DNA of 50,467 nucleotides from an uncultured Muribaculaceae bacterium (GTDB taxonomy: Bacteria; Bacteroidota; Bacteroidia; Bacteroidales; Muribaculaceae): the NCBI GenBank assembly GCA_910583795.1, contig CAJTZQ010000021.1:1-50467 (forward strand), in the 5' to 3' direction. The notes beneath the pieces are model-generated. The model did not search any database and was not told where the DNA came from. It worked only from the letters and a program-made list of their open reading frames with translations. Shown here piece by piece: positions 35,301-43,949 of this stretch (the stretch's first letter is position 1; each line of letters begins with the position of its first letter). The translations under genes and the position numbers were made by a program.

Positions 35301-35542
35301 ACCTCCTGAGACTTATAGCCCACATAGGAGACAAGAAGGGTTGAACCCTTTTTAGCCTGAATGGTGAATTTGCCATCAAGATCGGTGGCTGTTCCCGCAG
35401 AGGAACCTTTCACCATCACCGTTGCCCCGATAAGGGGCTCGCCGTCGGTTGAGGAAACAACCGTACCGGTCACCTTTACATCCTGGGCATATATGCCGAG
35501 GCATGTCATGACCGCGATGAGAAAAATGGTTAACTTTTTCAT
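32345..35542 (-). CDS. SusC/RagA-family TonB-dependent transporter of a beta-glucan locus
   Basis: This 1065-residue transporter has a signal peptide (MKKLTIFLIAVMTCLGIYAQ), a carboxypeptidase-regulatory-like domain (VTGTVVSSTDGEPLIGATV), a plug with GVGTINNSNPLYIVDGMPI and SIEVLKDAASGAVYGARAANGV, and a long barrel ending TWTIGFNVSL. It would import oligosaccharides released by the GH16 encoded just upstream. The gap between them (95 bp) contains GAGTTGT heptamers and no clear promoter, so read-through from the GH16 promoter is likely. Confidence 0.95.
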   Translation of the reverse strand: MKKLTIFLIAVMTCLGIYAQDVKVTGTVVSSTDGEPLIGATVMVKGSSAGTATDLDGKFTIQAKKGSTLLVSYVGYKSQEVKVNGQMADVKVTLVEDSEMLDDLVVVGYGTQKKSVVTAAISKVSEKEISQTAPVRVEDALKGLTAGVTVTTPNGQPGHSNQIRVRGVGTINNSNPLYIVDGMPIEGGLDYLNPNDIQSIEVLKDAASGAVYGARAANGVVLVTTKKGKEGRAKVTYDFSYGWQSVGKKVKVLNGAQYMMMKQEGYLNAGQAIPSQVQGDPYSQGNGYDWEKAIFNDNAPVMNHQVSVAGGTEKVNYYLSLGYYKQDGIMGGNYNQSNYDRLTLRSNNTYTLFDDSNKRNYLNKLVLTTNLAYSRIHSVGFGGGGGYYGGAITNALGMSPLLTPTLEPGSDMYKQQMAFYAANSNYVPRYDANGNLYTVPEAFGGGYQELTNPLQGWSYPAAKNWSHKIVANFNAELQIWDAIKYRISFGGDFGFWGDRGHNEAAYFSNLNYRSADQASAWDNWNKGWTWQLENVITYDKTFAEDHNLSVVLGQTAKEATGWWINASANKLMNLDKPYVDTALAQPNSGKDGESRTGNAGPNNAWPRLASYFGRVSYDYANRYMLQVTVRRDGSSRFGINNKWATFPSVSAGWNFTNESFLAGKAPWLTAGKLRLSWGKNGNENIGDFRYTVLTNGGNNYYFGPEGTPQTYGSKASGLANPDLKWEESEQYDAGLDLGFMNNSLQFTVDYYYKKTIGMLMEMQIPNYVGESLPIGNVGKMSNQGVEMELRWNNRFGEFNVNLAGNLSWMKNKLIYLGNANGWATAQSNGTAGDIARYADGEVFPYFYGFKTGGVFQNQAQADEYNQKYNLTEANTEYYAHPGDLIFLDTNGDGTVNADDRTKLGKGLPDWTYGFHFGVDWKGLSLTGYFQGVWGNEVYDASLRGDTPAKNLPAWMLNRWTGEGTTNKYPLYRLSDQHNYKSSDLYVHNGAYLRLANLTLSYTLPTQWVNKLGLSNFRLYVMGENLFTATKYHGFTPEVGDGTAIGIDYGNYPVARTWTIGFNVSL

Positions 35543-35636
35543 CTGTTCATTGATTAAGTTAGTATTTATTTTGAGTTTTTAGTTATGAGTTGTGAGTTGT
35601 GAGACAAATAATAATTATGCATTATCTCCAAGTTCT

Positions 35637-37022
35637 TTATTTTTTCTGAAAAATTCTCACATAGTCCACTTTCATGGTGACAGGAAGCGCACTTTCGTCC
35701 ACCCCTTTGTATCCGCCCCAATCGCCACCCCAGGCAAGATTGAGTATCGGATAGAAAGCATAATGGAACGGCCAGCTGTCGTGGTCAGTGCCCATCTCAG
35801 ATTTAAGAGCCTTCAGCTGAACTTTACCGTCTACATAAGTGGTAATTGCATCTTCTGTCCATTCCAGCGCATAAGTATGGAAACCTCCCTCCGCTCCGGC
35901 ACAATTCATGGCATGTGTCTTCTGAGTGTTCTTAGTGTGATTATAATTTTCGGTATGGAGCGAGGAAGAAACCTCATTCGGATCAGCACCTACTTCCTCC
36001 ATGATATCGATCTCGCCGCATTTTGGCCATGGATTTGTGCCCCAATCCACATTTGACGGCATCATCCAGAAAGCAGGCCATGTCCCCTTTCCTTCAGGCA
36101 GACATATACGCGCCTCAAAATATCCATAGAGCCAGCCTGTAGACGGCTTAGCATTCATTCTGCCGGAATAGATCTTGCCATCACTTCCCTTGAAGCAATT
36201 GATGTTAAGGAATCCGTCCTTTATTTCTGTTGTCCGTTTTCCGTCAACAACCTTATCGGTATAAGTCTGTAGTTCATGATTTACATGTCCGGCATCCCAA
36301 TTCTCATGCACCCAGTCACTTCCGGGGACAGTACCCTCGTTGAATTCATCGCTCCATACGAGAGTGTATCCTTCCGGGACATTCACCACATCGCTAAGCT
36401 GACTGACCTTGATTTCCGATTTCCCTCCGGCAAAGGTAAGAATCAGTATACCCTCTCTCGAGCTTTCCGTTTTGTTTTCTAAAACCGACACCTTCACTTC
36501 TGTTTCGCCTTTACCTCCATTCGCGGGAGCCACACTGATCCAGGAGTCGGATGCTGAAAGTTCCCAATCGCAATTTGAGGTTATCATTAAAGTGGAAGTA
36601 GATTCCTGTCCTCCAAAAGTGAGAGAAGAGACAGAAGGAGAAACCTGCGATGCGAAATCCTGCGTAAGAGTCACTGTCTTGACAGGTTTTCCGCCCGTAA
36701 GGATCGTGATCAATGCCGAACGCTCGTCAAATCCCTTATTTTCATCGACGGATACTTTCACTATACCTGTGACATTTTTAACGCCTCCTGAAGGACGAAG
36801 AGAAACCCAGTCGGCATCAGAAGTTATAGCCCAGTCGGCACCTACGGTGACCGATAATTCAAGGTTTTGCTTCTGAGCATCTGCCTGAAGAATCTCTGGT
36901 GCTACCGTCACACTGACCACACCTCCCGTGGGATCGTCTTTTCCATCGCTCCCACATGACGCCAATGCCTGCGATATAAAAGCAAGACTGAAGAGTGCTG
37001 CTATGAATCTTGATTTCTTCAT
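35637..37022 (-). CDS. GH16 endo-beta-glucanase lipoprotein with two BACON domains
   Basis: This 461-residue surface enzyme has a lipobox ending QALASC (Cys23). Two BACON domains are at about 40-120 and 130-208 (DWAITSDADWVSLRPSGG; CDWELSASDSWISVAPANGG). The GH16 domain spans about 218-461, with the active site GEIDIMEE: nucleophile E337, D339 and acid/base E342. The family includes laminarinases and licheninases; the extra Met in EIDIME fits the bulged (longer) GH16 active-site type common among laminarinases. The frame extends upstream to 37073, but the ATG at 37022 begins the signal peptide. It is the first structural gene of the locus and has its own promoter. Confidence 0.92.
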   Translation of the reverse strand: MKKSRFIAALFSLAFISQALASCGSDGKDDPTGGVVSVTVAPEILQADAQKQNLELSVTVGADWAITSDADWVSLRPSGGVKNVTGIVKVSVDENKGFDERSALITILTGGKPVKTVTLTQDFASQVSPSVSSLTFGGQESTSTLMITSNCDWELSASDSWISVAPANGGKGETEVKVSVLENKTESSREGILILTFAGGKSEIKVSQLSDVVNVPEGYTLVWSDEFNEGTVPGSDWVHENWDAGHVNHELQTYTDKVVDGKRTTEIKDGFLNINCFKGSDGKIYSGRMNAKPSTGWLYGYFEARICLPEGKGTWPAFWMMPSNVDWGTNPWPKCGEIDIMEEVGADPNEVSSSLHTENYNHTKNTQKTHAMNCAGAEGGFHTYALEWTEDAITTYVDGKVQLKALKSEMGTDHDSWPFHYAFYPILNLAWGGDWGGYKGVDESALPVTMKVDYVRIFQKK

Positions 37023-37153
37023 GTGCTGTGATTTTAAGTCTATCAGATTTCCGGATTTTGACTTTCGCCGCATCGGAATCCAATTATTAATTTTCTGTTT
37101 CGTTTAAATTTGATTCTGTGAAATCCACCACAACCGGGTGACGTTTTCGGTTG

Positions 37154-37185
37154 CAAATGTAGTGCCTTTGGACACTTTTTTACAA
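37154..37185 (-). promoter_or_regulatory. Promoter of the beta-glucan utilization operon
   Basis: On the minus strand TACATTTG (37161-37154) fits the -7 box, and TTG (37185-37183) lies 21 bases upstream. The start would be near 37147, with a leader of about 125 nt before the GH16 ATG. This is the likely target of the regulator encoded upstream. Confidence 0.6.
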
Positions 37186-37439
37186 TACTTTGCACTATTC
37201 TTTATTACGCCAGCAACAAAATTTTAATACGTCAAAATTACATCAATTTTATATTACTTATTGATTACTTGCATTTTATCTATACGCACCTAAAATTAAA
37301 TTTTAATTATTTTTTCTAATTTTCTTTAACTTTCCAATTAAAATCTACATTAAAGGCTCCATTCCCGGAAAATGTGTAAAACGGGGAATGGAGCCTGTCT
37401 CTTCTTTCATGGATGCCTCCCGGCAATCCCTTCGTGATG

Positions 37440-40355
37440 CTATTTGCTTAAAAACTCCGTCAGGCTGTCTTCCCTTTCGAGATTAAACTTCTTGCGTATT
37501 CGATATCTCATCGTCTCTACGCCGCGCACGGATATATTGAGAAGGGGAGCAATCTCCTTGGTTGAAAGATTCATCTTTATATAGGCACACATCAGAACCT
37601 CATTATTGGTGAGATCAGGATAATCCATGCGCAATTTTTTGATGAAATCATTATGCACAAGATCAAATTCCTCCTCCACTCTCTTCAACACCTCATCGCT
37701 CTTGATATCGACAGTGACCTTGCCTTGAAGTTCCTGGAGCGCCCTGCGGGCGTCGGTCGACGTCTTAGGTAGCAATTGCTGGATATTCTGCAATTCTCTC
37801 TTAACGGTCTGAAGAGTTTCGTTTTTATGGGCAAGGCTCATCATGACGGTTGCCATCTCCTGAGCCTTATGCCGCAATTCTTTATCGAGCTGTTCCTTTT
37901 CCAATTGCACGATCTTATGGTCTTTAAGCTTCGACTCCCACTCGAAATCAGCCTGCTGCCTGGCAATTTCGGCATCTTTCTCCTTCACGAGATCAAGCTG
38001 CTTGCGACGGACTCTTCTTTTTCCCCAAAGAACGCAACACCACACGATCAATGCAAACAGCACAAAATAGAAAATCATCGCCCATAAGGATCTCCACCAA
38101 GGCGGGAGCACGGTAAACTCTATTGAATCAATGCTTTCAGACCCGTCAGCGGCAAGCGCCCTGACTTCGAATATATAATCCCCCTCTTTAAGATTTGTAA
38201 ATTCTTTGATGCCCGACGACATGGGGGCACTCCATTTATCTCCTTTGAACCTGGAAAAATAGACCACGCCCTGAGCCAGCTCCATAGGGCTTCCAAATTC
38301 TATTTTTATTGAATTTTCCGAATTTTTCAATACGATCTTATCCTTTATCCCAAGAAAATTATCCTGAAATATAGCGGAATCTTTCATAGCCGTGACCGCC
38401 ACTCTATTTATTCTCGCAAGAGGTTTTTTATATGCAACCGAATCTTCAGGGGAAGTATCGGAAAAATCAAAAAAGGCATACCCGTTTCGGGTGGGATAAG
38501 CCACATAGTCAGGAGCGATAGGAAACATCACATCTCCGTCGTGCATGGGCTTGGCATCAGACTGAGGAAGAGGGATGCGGCGCATTCCTAAAATTCCGGC
38601 AGGATCCGCCTGCAACAGCTCCTTGTCTGTAAGTGCATAGATCCAGCCTCCCGTCTTCTTCACTCGGGAAACATTTTGCGGTGATCCCAAAAGAACAGAA
38701 ACTCCTTCATCCTTTATGATAGATTCAGTTTTGGAATCATACCTGTAGATCCCCGATATAGTTGAGAAGTAGATATCATTATCTATACGGCTGATCGAAA
38801 CGCCCCCCTTAAGCGGCAACCCATCCTCGGTTTCCCTGAAGTTATATATTTTATCCACTTTCATTTCGACGGTGTCGATCACAAGACGGCAGAGCCCTTC
38901 CTCCCCGTCATTTGTCCACACCTTCGTAGGCGATTCCTGAGTAAAATTATAACAACTCCCCGTATATCCGCTGACATTCCCGTCAAGTTGCCAGTTCCCC
39001 TTATGTTTTCTAATCACCTGGAACCCGAAATATGTGCCCACATATGCCTTGTCGGGATTGTTTCTAAATCTTTCCACATTCCAAGAAGCCTTGACACCAT
39101 CAACTTTGACCGCTTTTTCCCCATTTACCACATACAGTCCTCTGTCATGAGAACAAAACAGATCGTCCCCTATGACCCTCAATCCCCAAACCTGTCCTCT
39201 AAGCCCTTCAACCTGCCGGAATGTGGTGCGCGACAGATCAGACCCCGGGAAATAATCCACATAAAACAACCCCCTGTTGGTGCCAAGATACATCTTGCCG
39301 TCGATTATTGCAAGGACATACCCCGAACCAATGGGAAGCGAATTATTCGTAAATGTCTCAACAGGAAACGTCAATAATATTTTTGCGACACCCACTTCCA
39401 GTCCAGCCCACAGGTCTCCACTTTCGTCAAAATGCATCGACAATACCGTATTGTTTGGCAACCCCGTCGCCTCATTATATAATTTAGTGGATCCGGACGT
39501 CAAATCCACCACTCCAACACCATTGTCAATGCTTCCCAATGCAAGCAGGTTTCCCTTCAGATCGGCACTAAACACCTCACCCAGCGACATTGCCGCATTC
39601 GATGCGGCATCAAGACGGGTCAGGACATTCCGGTCATAACGATACACTCCTCTGTCGGAAGTTACGATAAGAATTGCATTCCCGAAAGGGAGTATCGAAC
39701 GTATTCTTGTACCTTTTAATATTTCCGCTCCATGAGCGTCGACAATTGTCTTGCCCATTAAAATTTTCAATCCGTCGTCTGTACCCAGCCATAAGACGTC
39801 GTCTATCATTTCCGAACAATCAAGCTTGCATGCGGTGTCGATAAGTGAATATTTTTTCGTTTTTTCATCGTAAATAATGACGCTGACATCACCTTGCACC
39901 ACGACAGTCTCTTTTGACGGATAAATTCCCCAAATATTTCCTACATGGCGGTCTTTTCCCAAGCTATCGCTCAAACAAACATATTCCAATGAGTTTTTAG
40001 AGGATGGGAAAAAATAGCCGAACTCACTGATTCCACCCACATAAATTCTGTTATTTTCACGATCAAAGGATACGCTCCGTGTGGAATAACGATTGTTAAT
40101 ATTGAATATACGAAACACGGAATTGTCATATTGCACCAATCCGTCGTCTGTGGCAAAGAAGGTCCAGTCTTTGCCAAAGGTGTCTATCGACCATGCTTTT
40201 GCCGTAGCAAGCGGAGTGTTGGGAAATGACTGAATCATTTTCTGACCCAAAGGATAACCGGAAATTGAAAAAACCGACAGCAATATCGTGCACCACACAC
40301 GATATGCAACCGATTTAATTTTTATTCTATAATTATTGTCAGCAGTAAGGATCAT
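37440..40355 (-). CDS. Membrane sensor-regulator: beta-propeller, Y_Y_Y, coiled coil and LuxR-type HTH
   Basis: This 971-residue protein has an N-terminal hydrophobic segment (about 19-36), two periplasmic propeller-type repeat regions (DWTFFATDDGLVQYDN, DVLWLGTDDGLKIL, GDLWAGLEVGV and others), a Y_Y_Y domain (KEFTNLKEGDYIFEVRALAADG), one transmembrane helix at about 758-777, a long coiled coil (about 783-860) and a C-terminal LuxR-type helix-turn-helix at about 915-970 (STKEIAPLLNISVRGVETMRYRIRKKF). Unlike hybrid two-component systems it has no kinase or receiver domain, so the signal must pass directly through the membrane to the DNA-binding part. Its position at the head of the locus indicates it controls the GH16-SusCD-GH5 genes. 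Confidence 0.9.
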   Translation of the reverse strand: MILTADNNYRIKIKSVAYRVWCTILLSVFSISGYPLGQKMIQSFPNTPLATAKAWSIDTFGKDWTFFATDDGLVQYDNSVFRIFNINNRYSTRSVSFDRENNRIYVGGISEFGYFFPSSKNSLEYVCLSDSLGKDRHVGNIWGIYPSKETVVVQGDVSVIIYDEKTKKYSLIDTACKLDCSEMIDDVLWLGTDDGLKILMGKTIVDAHGAEILKGTRIRSILPFGNAILIVTSDRGVYRYDRNVLTRLDAASNAAMSLGEVFSADLKGNLLALGSIDNGVGVVDLTSGSTKLYNEATGLPNNTVLSMHFDESGDLWAGLEVGVAKILLTFPVETFTNNSLPIGSGYVLAIIDGKMYLGTNRGLFYVDYFPGSDLSRTTFRQVEGLRGQVWGLRVIGDDLFCSHDRGLYVVNGEKAVKVDGVKASWNVERFRNNPDKAYVGTYFGFQVIRKHKGNWQLDGNVSGYTGSCYNFTQESPTKVWTNDGEEGLCRLVIDTVEMKVDKIYNFRETEDGLPLKGGVSISRIDNDIYFSTISGIYRYDSKTESIIKDEGVSVLLGSPQNVSRVKKTGGWIYALTDKELLQADPAGILGMRRIPLPQSDAKPMHDGDVMFPIAPDYVAYPTRNGYAFFDFSDTSPEDSVAYKKPLARINRVAVTAMKDSAIFQDNFLGIKDKIVLKNSENSIKIEFGSPMELAQGVVYFSRFKGDKWSAPMSSGIKEFTNLKEGDYIFEVRALAADGSESIDSIEFTVLPPWWRSLWAMIFYFVLFALIVWCCVLWGKRRVRRKQLDLVKEKDAEIARQQADFEWESKLKDHKIVQLEKEQLDKELRHKAQEMATVMMSLAHKNETLQTVKRELQNIQQLLPKTSTDARRALQELQGKVTVDIKSDEVLKRVEEEFDLVHNDFIKKLRMDYPDLTNNEVLMCAYIKMNLSTKEIAPLLNISVRGVETMRYRIRKKFNLEREDSLTEFLSK

Positions 40356-40442
40356 TGTTTTATTATAAAATCAGGATATCTTTTGCATAACATCCTTAAT
40401 GTCAAATGAAAGTTAAAAATATATATGGAAACATTCTCACTT

Positions 40443-40473
40443 CAAAATTAGACAAATTTTCTCAATTATCAAA
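40443..40473 (-). promoter_or_regulatory. Promoter of the sensor-regulator gene
   Basis: On the minus strand TTTG (40473-40470), 19 bases and TAATTTTG (40450-40443) match the Bacteroides promoter. The leader to the ATG at 40355 would be about 80 nt. Confidence 0.7.
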
Positions 40474-40587
40474 AATTAACAGCAATTAGTTTTAATTAAT
40501 GCATAAATTTCAATATCCCATTTCTGTTAATCCGCAAAAATATCGGTTCAAACGACAAATATTTTATTAATTTTATTTACATTATTC

Positions 40588-40617
40588 TTGCATTTTGAAA
40601 AATTTTAATTAATTTTG
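40588..40617 (+). promoter_or_regulatory. Promoter of a candidate noncoding RNA
   Basis: TTG (40588-40590), 19 bases and TAATTTTG (40610-40617) fit the consensus. Transcription would begin near 40624. No reading frame of size follows before the terminator at 40928. Confidence 0.55.
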
Positions 40618-40623
40618 CGCCAT

Positions 40624-40965
40624 ATATCCTTAAGCTGAACAGGCATCCGTTTCAAATGTCTGATAAGAGCGTCTATATTTCTGGGAAGATCCGGATGTTC
40701 TTATGCTTTGGATTTATGATTTTAACATTGCAAAACGGACTGAGAGATTCCGTCCGATTTGCCATCGGCAAGAGATTTCTTCATAAGGGTTTTGTCAAAA
40801 AAATCGCCGATGCATGTTTGGTTGAATAATGGTACATTTGAATCTGACGGCAAATGCCAAAAGGATTCACCGACTCTCTAAGACTTGATACCATTATGAT
40901 TTTTATCAAGTCTTATCAGTCAATTATACGGGATAGAATCCGTGAGGATTCATTCCCGTTTTTAT
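40624..40965 (+). ncRNA. Candidate structured noncoding RNA, about 340 nt, family unknown
   Basis: This segment is bounded by a promoter and an intrinsic terminator. It can form several helices: CATCCG with CGGATG (near 40643 and 40691), a hairpin with GCAAA.CGGAC and GTCCG.TTTGC arms (about 40729-40762), GCCGATGC-type pairing further on, and an 11-bp stem AAGACTTGATA/TATCAAGTCTT (40880-40890 and 40904-40914). No coding frame is apparent. I see no tmRNA, RNase P or SRP signature, and metX downstream has its own promoter, which argues against a simple leader. It could still be an unfamiliar riboswitch or a long leader. Confidence 0.45.
40928..40964 (+). terminator. Terminator of the candidate noncoding RNA
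   Basis: ACGGGA and GAATCC pair with GGATTC and TCCCGT around a GTGA loop, with a two-base internal mismatch. TTTTTATTTT follows. The T-tract overlaps the metX -33 box. Confidence 0.75.
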
Positions 40966-40997
40966 TTTGCCGCTATCCGATATTTTAACTAACTTTG
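40966..40997 (+). promoter_or_regulatory. Promoter of metX
   Basis: TTTG (40966-40969), 20 bases and TAACTTTG (40990-40997) match the Bacteroides consensus closely. The leader to the ATG at 41020 would be about 15 nt, too short for a riboswitch. Confidence 0.75.
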
Positions 40998-41019
40998 CAA
41001 CAGTTTAAGCTGACCGGAC

Positions 41020-42051
41020 ATGAAGCATTTTTTCAATTCCACAGAACCATTCCCACTCGAATGTGGAGAAACACTGCCTGCCGTTACCGTGGCATATCAC
41101 ACATACGGCATGCTTAACGAAAAACGTGACAACGTGATATGGGTGATGCACGGGCTGACTGCAAACTCTGATGTGGCAGACTGGTGGCCCGGCACTGTAG
41201 GCGAAGGTCTTTTCCTTGACCCCAATAAATATTTCATTGTCTGCGCAAACATGCTCGGATCATGCTATGGCACCACCGGTCCGAGTTCAATAAACCCCGC
41301 ATCCGGCAACCCGTGGTGTGATGATTTTCCAAAAGTTACTATCCGCGATATGGTTCATGCCCATCAACTGCTCGCAGAACATCTCGGCATATCAAAGATA
41401 CACGAAATGATAGGAGTGTCGCTTGGCGGATTTCAAGCGATAGAGTGGATGGTGACTGACCCCGACATTGCCGAAAACGTTATGTTTTGCGCAACAGACT
41501 CTTCCTGCAGCCCTTGGCTCGCGGCATTCAACCAATCCATGTATATGGCAATCAAGACTGATCCCACCTGGGGCGAACCCCGTCTCGACGCAGCAAAAGA
41601 TGGTCTTGCCACTGCACGCTCGATAGCTCTGATAAGCTACCGCGGTCCGTTTGCCTACAATATGAGCCAACGCGACAGTGAAGACAAGGAGGATCCTTTC
41701 TTTCATAGAGTGCAGACCTATCAGGAATATCAGGGAAAGAAACTCTGCGACCGGTTTGATGTGTACTCATACGTAAGGATATGCCAAAGTGGCGATTCCC
41801 ATGACGTAGGCAGACGAAGGGGAGGCATCAAGGATGCCCTCTCACGTATCAAGGCAAACACACTCGTAGTCGGGATTTCGTCAGACATCCTTTTTCCTCC
41901 TGAATGCCTGAGACAGCTTGCCGACAATATTCCCGGCTCCCGATTTGAAGTGATGGATTCCAATTTCGCACACGATGGTTTCCTGATAGAGCATAAGCAG
42001 CTCAATGAGATCATGAAACGTTGGCGAAGACAACGTAATTTTGAATGTTGA
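41020..42051 (+). CDS. metX: Homoserine O-acyltransferase (MetX type)
   Basis: This 343-residue alpha/beta hydrolase acylates homoserine, usually with acetyl-CoA, as the first committed step of methionine synthesis. The nucleophile Ser134 is in GVSLGG, the acid D289 in ISSDILFPP and the base H318 in FAHDGF. Family segments VMHGLTANSDVADWW and GSCYGTTGPSS form the oxyanion and substrate site. The last codons (NFEC) are part of a 14-bp tandem repeat that continues past the stop, so the gene end has been taken over by the repeat. CysK and CysE encoded a few kb downstream provide the matching sulfur chemistry, although in separate units. Confidence 0.93.
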   Translation: MKHFFNSTEPFPLECGETLPAVTVAYHTYGMLNEKRDNVIWVMHGLTANSDVADWWPGTVGEGLFLDPNKYFIVCANMLGSCYGTTGPSSINPASGNPWCDDFPKVTIRDMVHAHQLLAEHLGISKIHEMIGVSLGGFQAIEWMVTDPDIAENVMFCATDSSCSPWLAAFNQSMYMAIKTDPTWGEPRLDAAKDGLATARSIALISYRGPFAYNMSQRDSEDKEDPFFHRVQTYQEYQGKKLCDRFDVYSYVRICQSGDSHDVGRRRGGIKDALSRIKANTLVVGISSDILFPPECLRQLADNIPGSRFEVMDSNFAHDGFLIEHKQLNEIMKRWRRQRNFEC

Positions 42052-42398
42052 ATTTTGAATGTTGAATTTTGAATGTTGAATTTTGAATGTCGTTGAATTT
42101 TGAATGTTGAATTTCTAAAATCCCGATTAATCTTGGTTCTCCCTGATTAATCATGATTAATCCTAACTCAAAATTCAAAACTCACAACTCTCAATCCCAA
42201 CATAATTATTAATTAGCAATTTGAAAGAATCAAATACTAATTAATAATTGTCAAGTGCGAATTAAATTAGGACTCTCAACTCTCAACTCAAAACTCAAAA
42301 CTCACAACAATTGTTTTAACAATTAGGAGAATATTGATTAAATTTGCAAATATTTCCACATCCGGCATGTTGCCGGTGTAAACTCAAAATTTAAAATT
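42047..42398. repeat. Repeat-filled gap after metX
   Basis: GTTGAATTTTGAAT is repeated from 42047 to about 42114 (14-bp units, one 3-bp interruption), beginning inside metX. ACAACTC/AAAACTC heptamers occur at about 42165-42195 and 42272-42306. An AT-rich hairpin with arms AATTATTAATTAG and CTAATTAATAATT lies at 42204-42249. A possible -7 box TAAATTTG at 42339-42346 and a small CCGGCATGTTGCCGG hairpin precede the OmpA gene. No gene is visible. Confidence 0.8.
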
Positions 42399-43265
42399 AT
42401 GAAATTCAAACCATTATTTCTCGGCATCGCTTTGCTTGGTCTTGTTGCATCAAGCTGCGTGTCAAACAAAAAGTATTCGGAGCTTCAAGGGAAATACGAC
42501 GAGCTCCAGACCACCTATGGGAGCACCCGTGAAGAGCTTATAAATTGCAACGCTGAATCGCGTAACCTCCAATCTCAGCTTCAGGCCGCAAACCAGAATA
42601 ACTCTGAACTCAAACAGGGTATGATGGAGCTTAAACATACTCTCGACAAGAGCATGGAAGCAAACAATCAGGGAAGCGTCAACATTGCAAAGCTCGTTGA
42701 CGAAATCAATGCGTCAAATAAATATATCAAACAGCTTGTGGACGCAAAATCAAAATCCGACTCTCTCAATATCGCGTTGACTAACAAGCTTACGCGTTCT
42801 CTGAGCAACGACGAGCTTAAGGATGTAGATGTAAAAGTGCTCAAGGGAGTGGTCTACATCTCTCTTGCCGACAATATGCTTTTTAAGACAGGAAGTTATG
42901 AGGTGAACAGCCGCGCAATGGAGACCCTTTCCAAGATTGCTAAAATCTTGAAGGATTACAAGGATTTTGACGTGCTCGTGGAAGGCAACACTGACAATGT
43001 TCCTATTTCAAGGACTAATATCCGCAACAATTGGGACCTCTCGGCATTGCGTGCATCTTCTATAGTGCAAGTGCTTCAGAATGATTTCGGCATCAATCCG
43101 CAACGGCTTTCGGCTGCAGGAAGAGGCGAATACAACCCTATCGCCGACAATACTTCCGAAATCGGGAAGCAGCGTAACCGCCGCACTGAAATCATCATCA
43201 CCCCGAAACTCGATGACTTCATGGATCTCATCGACAAGGCTCCCGAAGCAGATCAGAATGATTAA
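42399..43265 (+). CDS. OmpA-family lipoprotein with coiled coil
   Basis: This 288-residue protein has a lipobox ending LVASSC (Cys20), a coiled coil at about 25-125 (heptads rich in Leu, Gln, Glu), and a C-terminal OmpA/MotB peptidoglycan-binding domain at about 145-275 with VLVEGNTDNVPISRTN, NNWDLSALRASSIVQVL and NRRTEIIITP. It probably ties the outer membrane to the cell wall. It is monocistronic, with a strong terminator right after the stop. Confidence 0.92.
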   Translation: MKFKPLFLGIALLGLVASSCVSNKKYSELQGKYDELQTTYGSTREELINCNAESRNLQSQLQAANQNNSELKQGMMELKHTLDKSMEANNQGSVNIAKLVDEINASNKYIKQLVDAKSKSDSLNIALTNKLTRSLSNDELKDVDVKVLKGVVYISLADNMLFKTGSYEVNSRAMETLSKIAKILKDYKDFDVLVEGNTDNVPISRTNIRNNWDLSALRASSIVQVLQNDFGINPQRLSAAGRGEYNPIADNTSEIGKQRNRRTEIIITPKLDDFMDLIDKAPEADQND

Positions 43266-43281
43266 TAAAAGTAACATTGGT

Positions 43282-43311
43282 AAAGGGCGCGAGAAAATTC
43301 GCGCCCTTTTT
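43282..43311 (+). terminator. Terminator after the OmpA-family gene
   Basis: AAAGGGCGCGA (43282-43292) pairs perfectly with TCGCGCCCTTT (43299-43309), followed by TTTATTT. Confidence 0.9.
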
Positions 43312-43355
43312 ATTTAGTCATCAAAATCTATCGATTTAGAATATAAAAAACTCCG

Positions 43356-43892
43356 ATGAAACCGGGAATTCACTTATCTTTTTATTTGCTATCGTTGGTT
43401 ATAGTTTTTATATGCATTCTAATGCAGGCATGCATCACTGATGACGTCCCTGAGAATGTAGGGATTGAAGTCGGTGACACACTTCCTAATTTTTCTGTAA
43501 CCCTCAACAATGGAGCAACAGTCTCAACATCCTCGTTAATCGGAAAAATTGCCGTGATCGAATTTTTCAACACCGGATGCCGGGATTGCCAAGAGGGATT
43601 ACCCGCAGTCAATAAATTATATGAGGTATATAAAGAGGATCCGAACATCATGATTTTCGCGATTTCCCGTGAAGAAAACTCCGAATCCATCGAAGAATTC
43701 TGGAGAAAACACAATTTCTCCTTGCCTTATTCCCCACAACCCGACAGAACCGTCTACAACCTGTTTGCCACAACAGGAATTCCACGCACATATATTGCCG
43801 ATGAATCCGGGAAAATTATAGCCACTTTTGGCGATTCCGACATTCCCGATTTCTCCGATCTAAATAATGAGATTGAAAAACTGCTGCATTAG
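43356..43892 (+). CDS. TlpA-like thioredoxin-fold lipoprotein
   Basis: This 178-residue protein has a signal peptide with a lipobox ending LMQAC (Cys26) and a thioredoxin-like domain of the TlpA/AhpC-Redoxin kind from about 38. The active-site motif is CRDC (C75, C78) in FFNTGCRDCQEGLP; family features GDTLPNFSV, IFAISREEN and TTGIPRTYIADESGKI follow. It would be a thiol-disulfide oxidoreductase in the periplasm. The partner is unknown. It stands alone between two terminators or gene ends. Confidence 0.9.
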   Translation: MKPGIHLSFYLLSLVIVFICILMQACITDDVPENVGIEVGDTLPNFSVTLNNGATVSTSSLIGKIAVIEFFNTGCRDCQEGLPAVNKLYEVYKEDPNIMIFAISREENSESIEEFWRKHNFSLPYSPQPDRTVYNLFATTGIPRTYIADESGKIIATFGDSDIPDFSDLNNEIEKLLH

Positions 43893-43949
43893 CCAACTTA
43901 TATATAATAGTCAATCATGTCGACGAGCCCGGCACGCAAGGCATATTTA

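Noticed and set aside
40624..41019. SAM riboswitch leading metX
   Set aside because: No SAM-I or SAM-II core sequence is recognisable, a terminator closes the segment, and metX has its own promoter with a very short leader.
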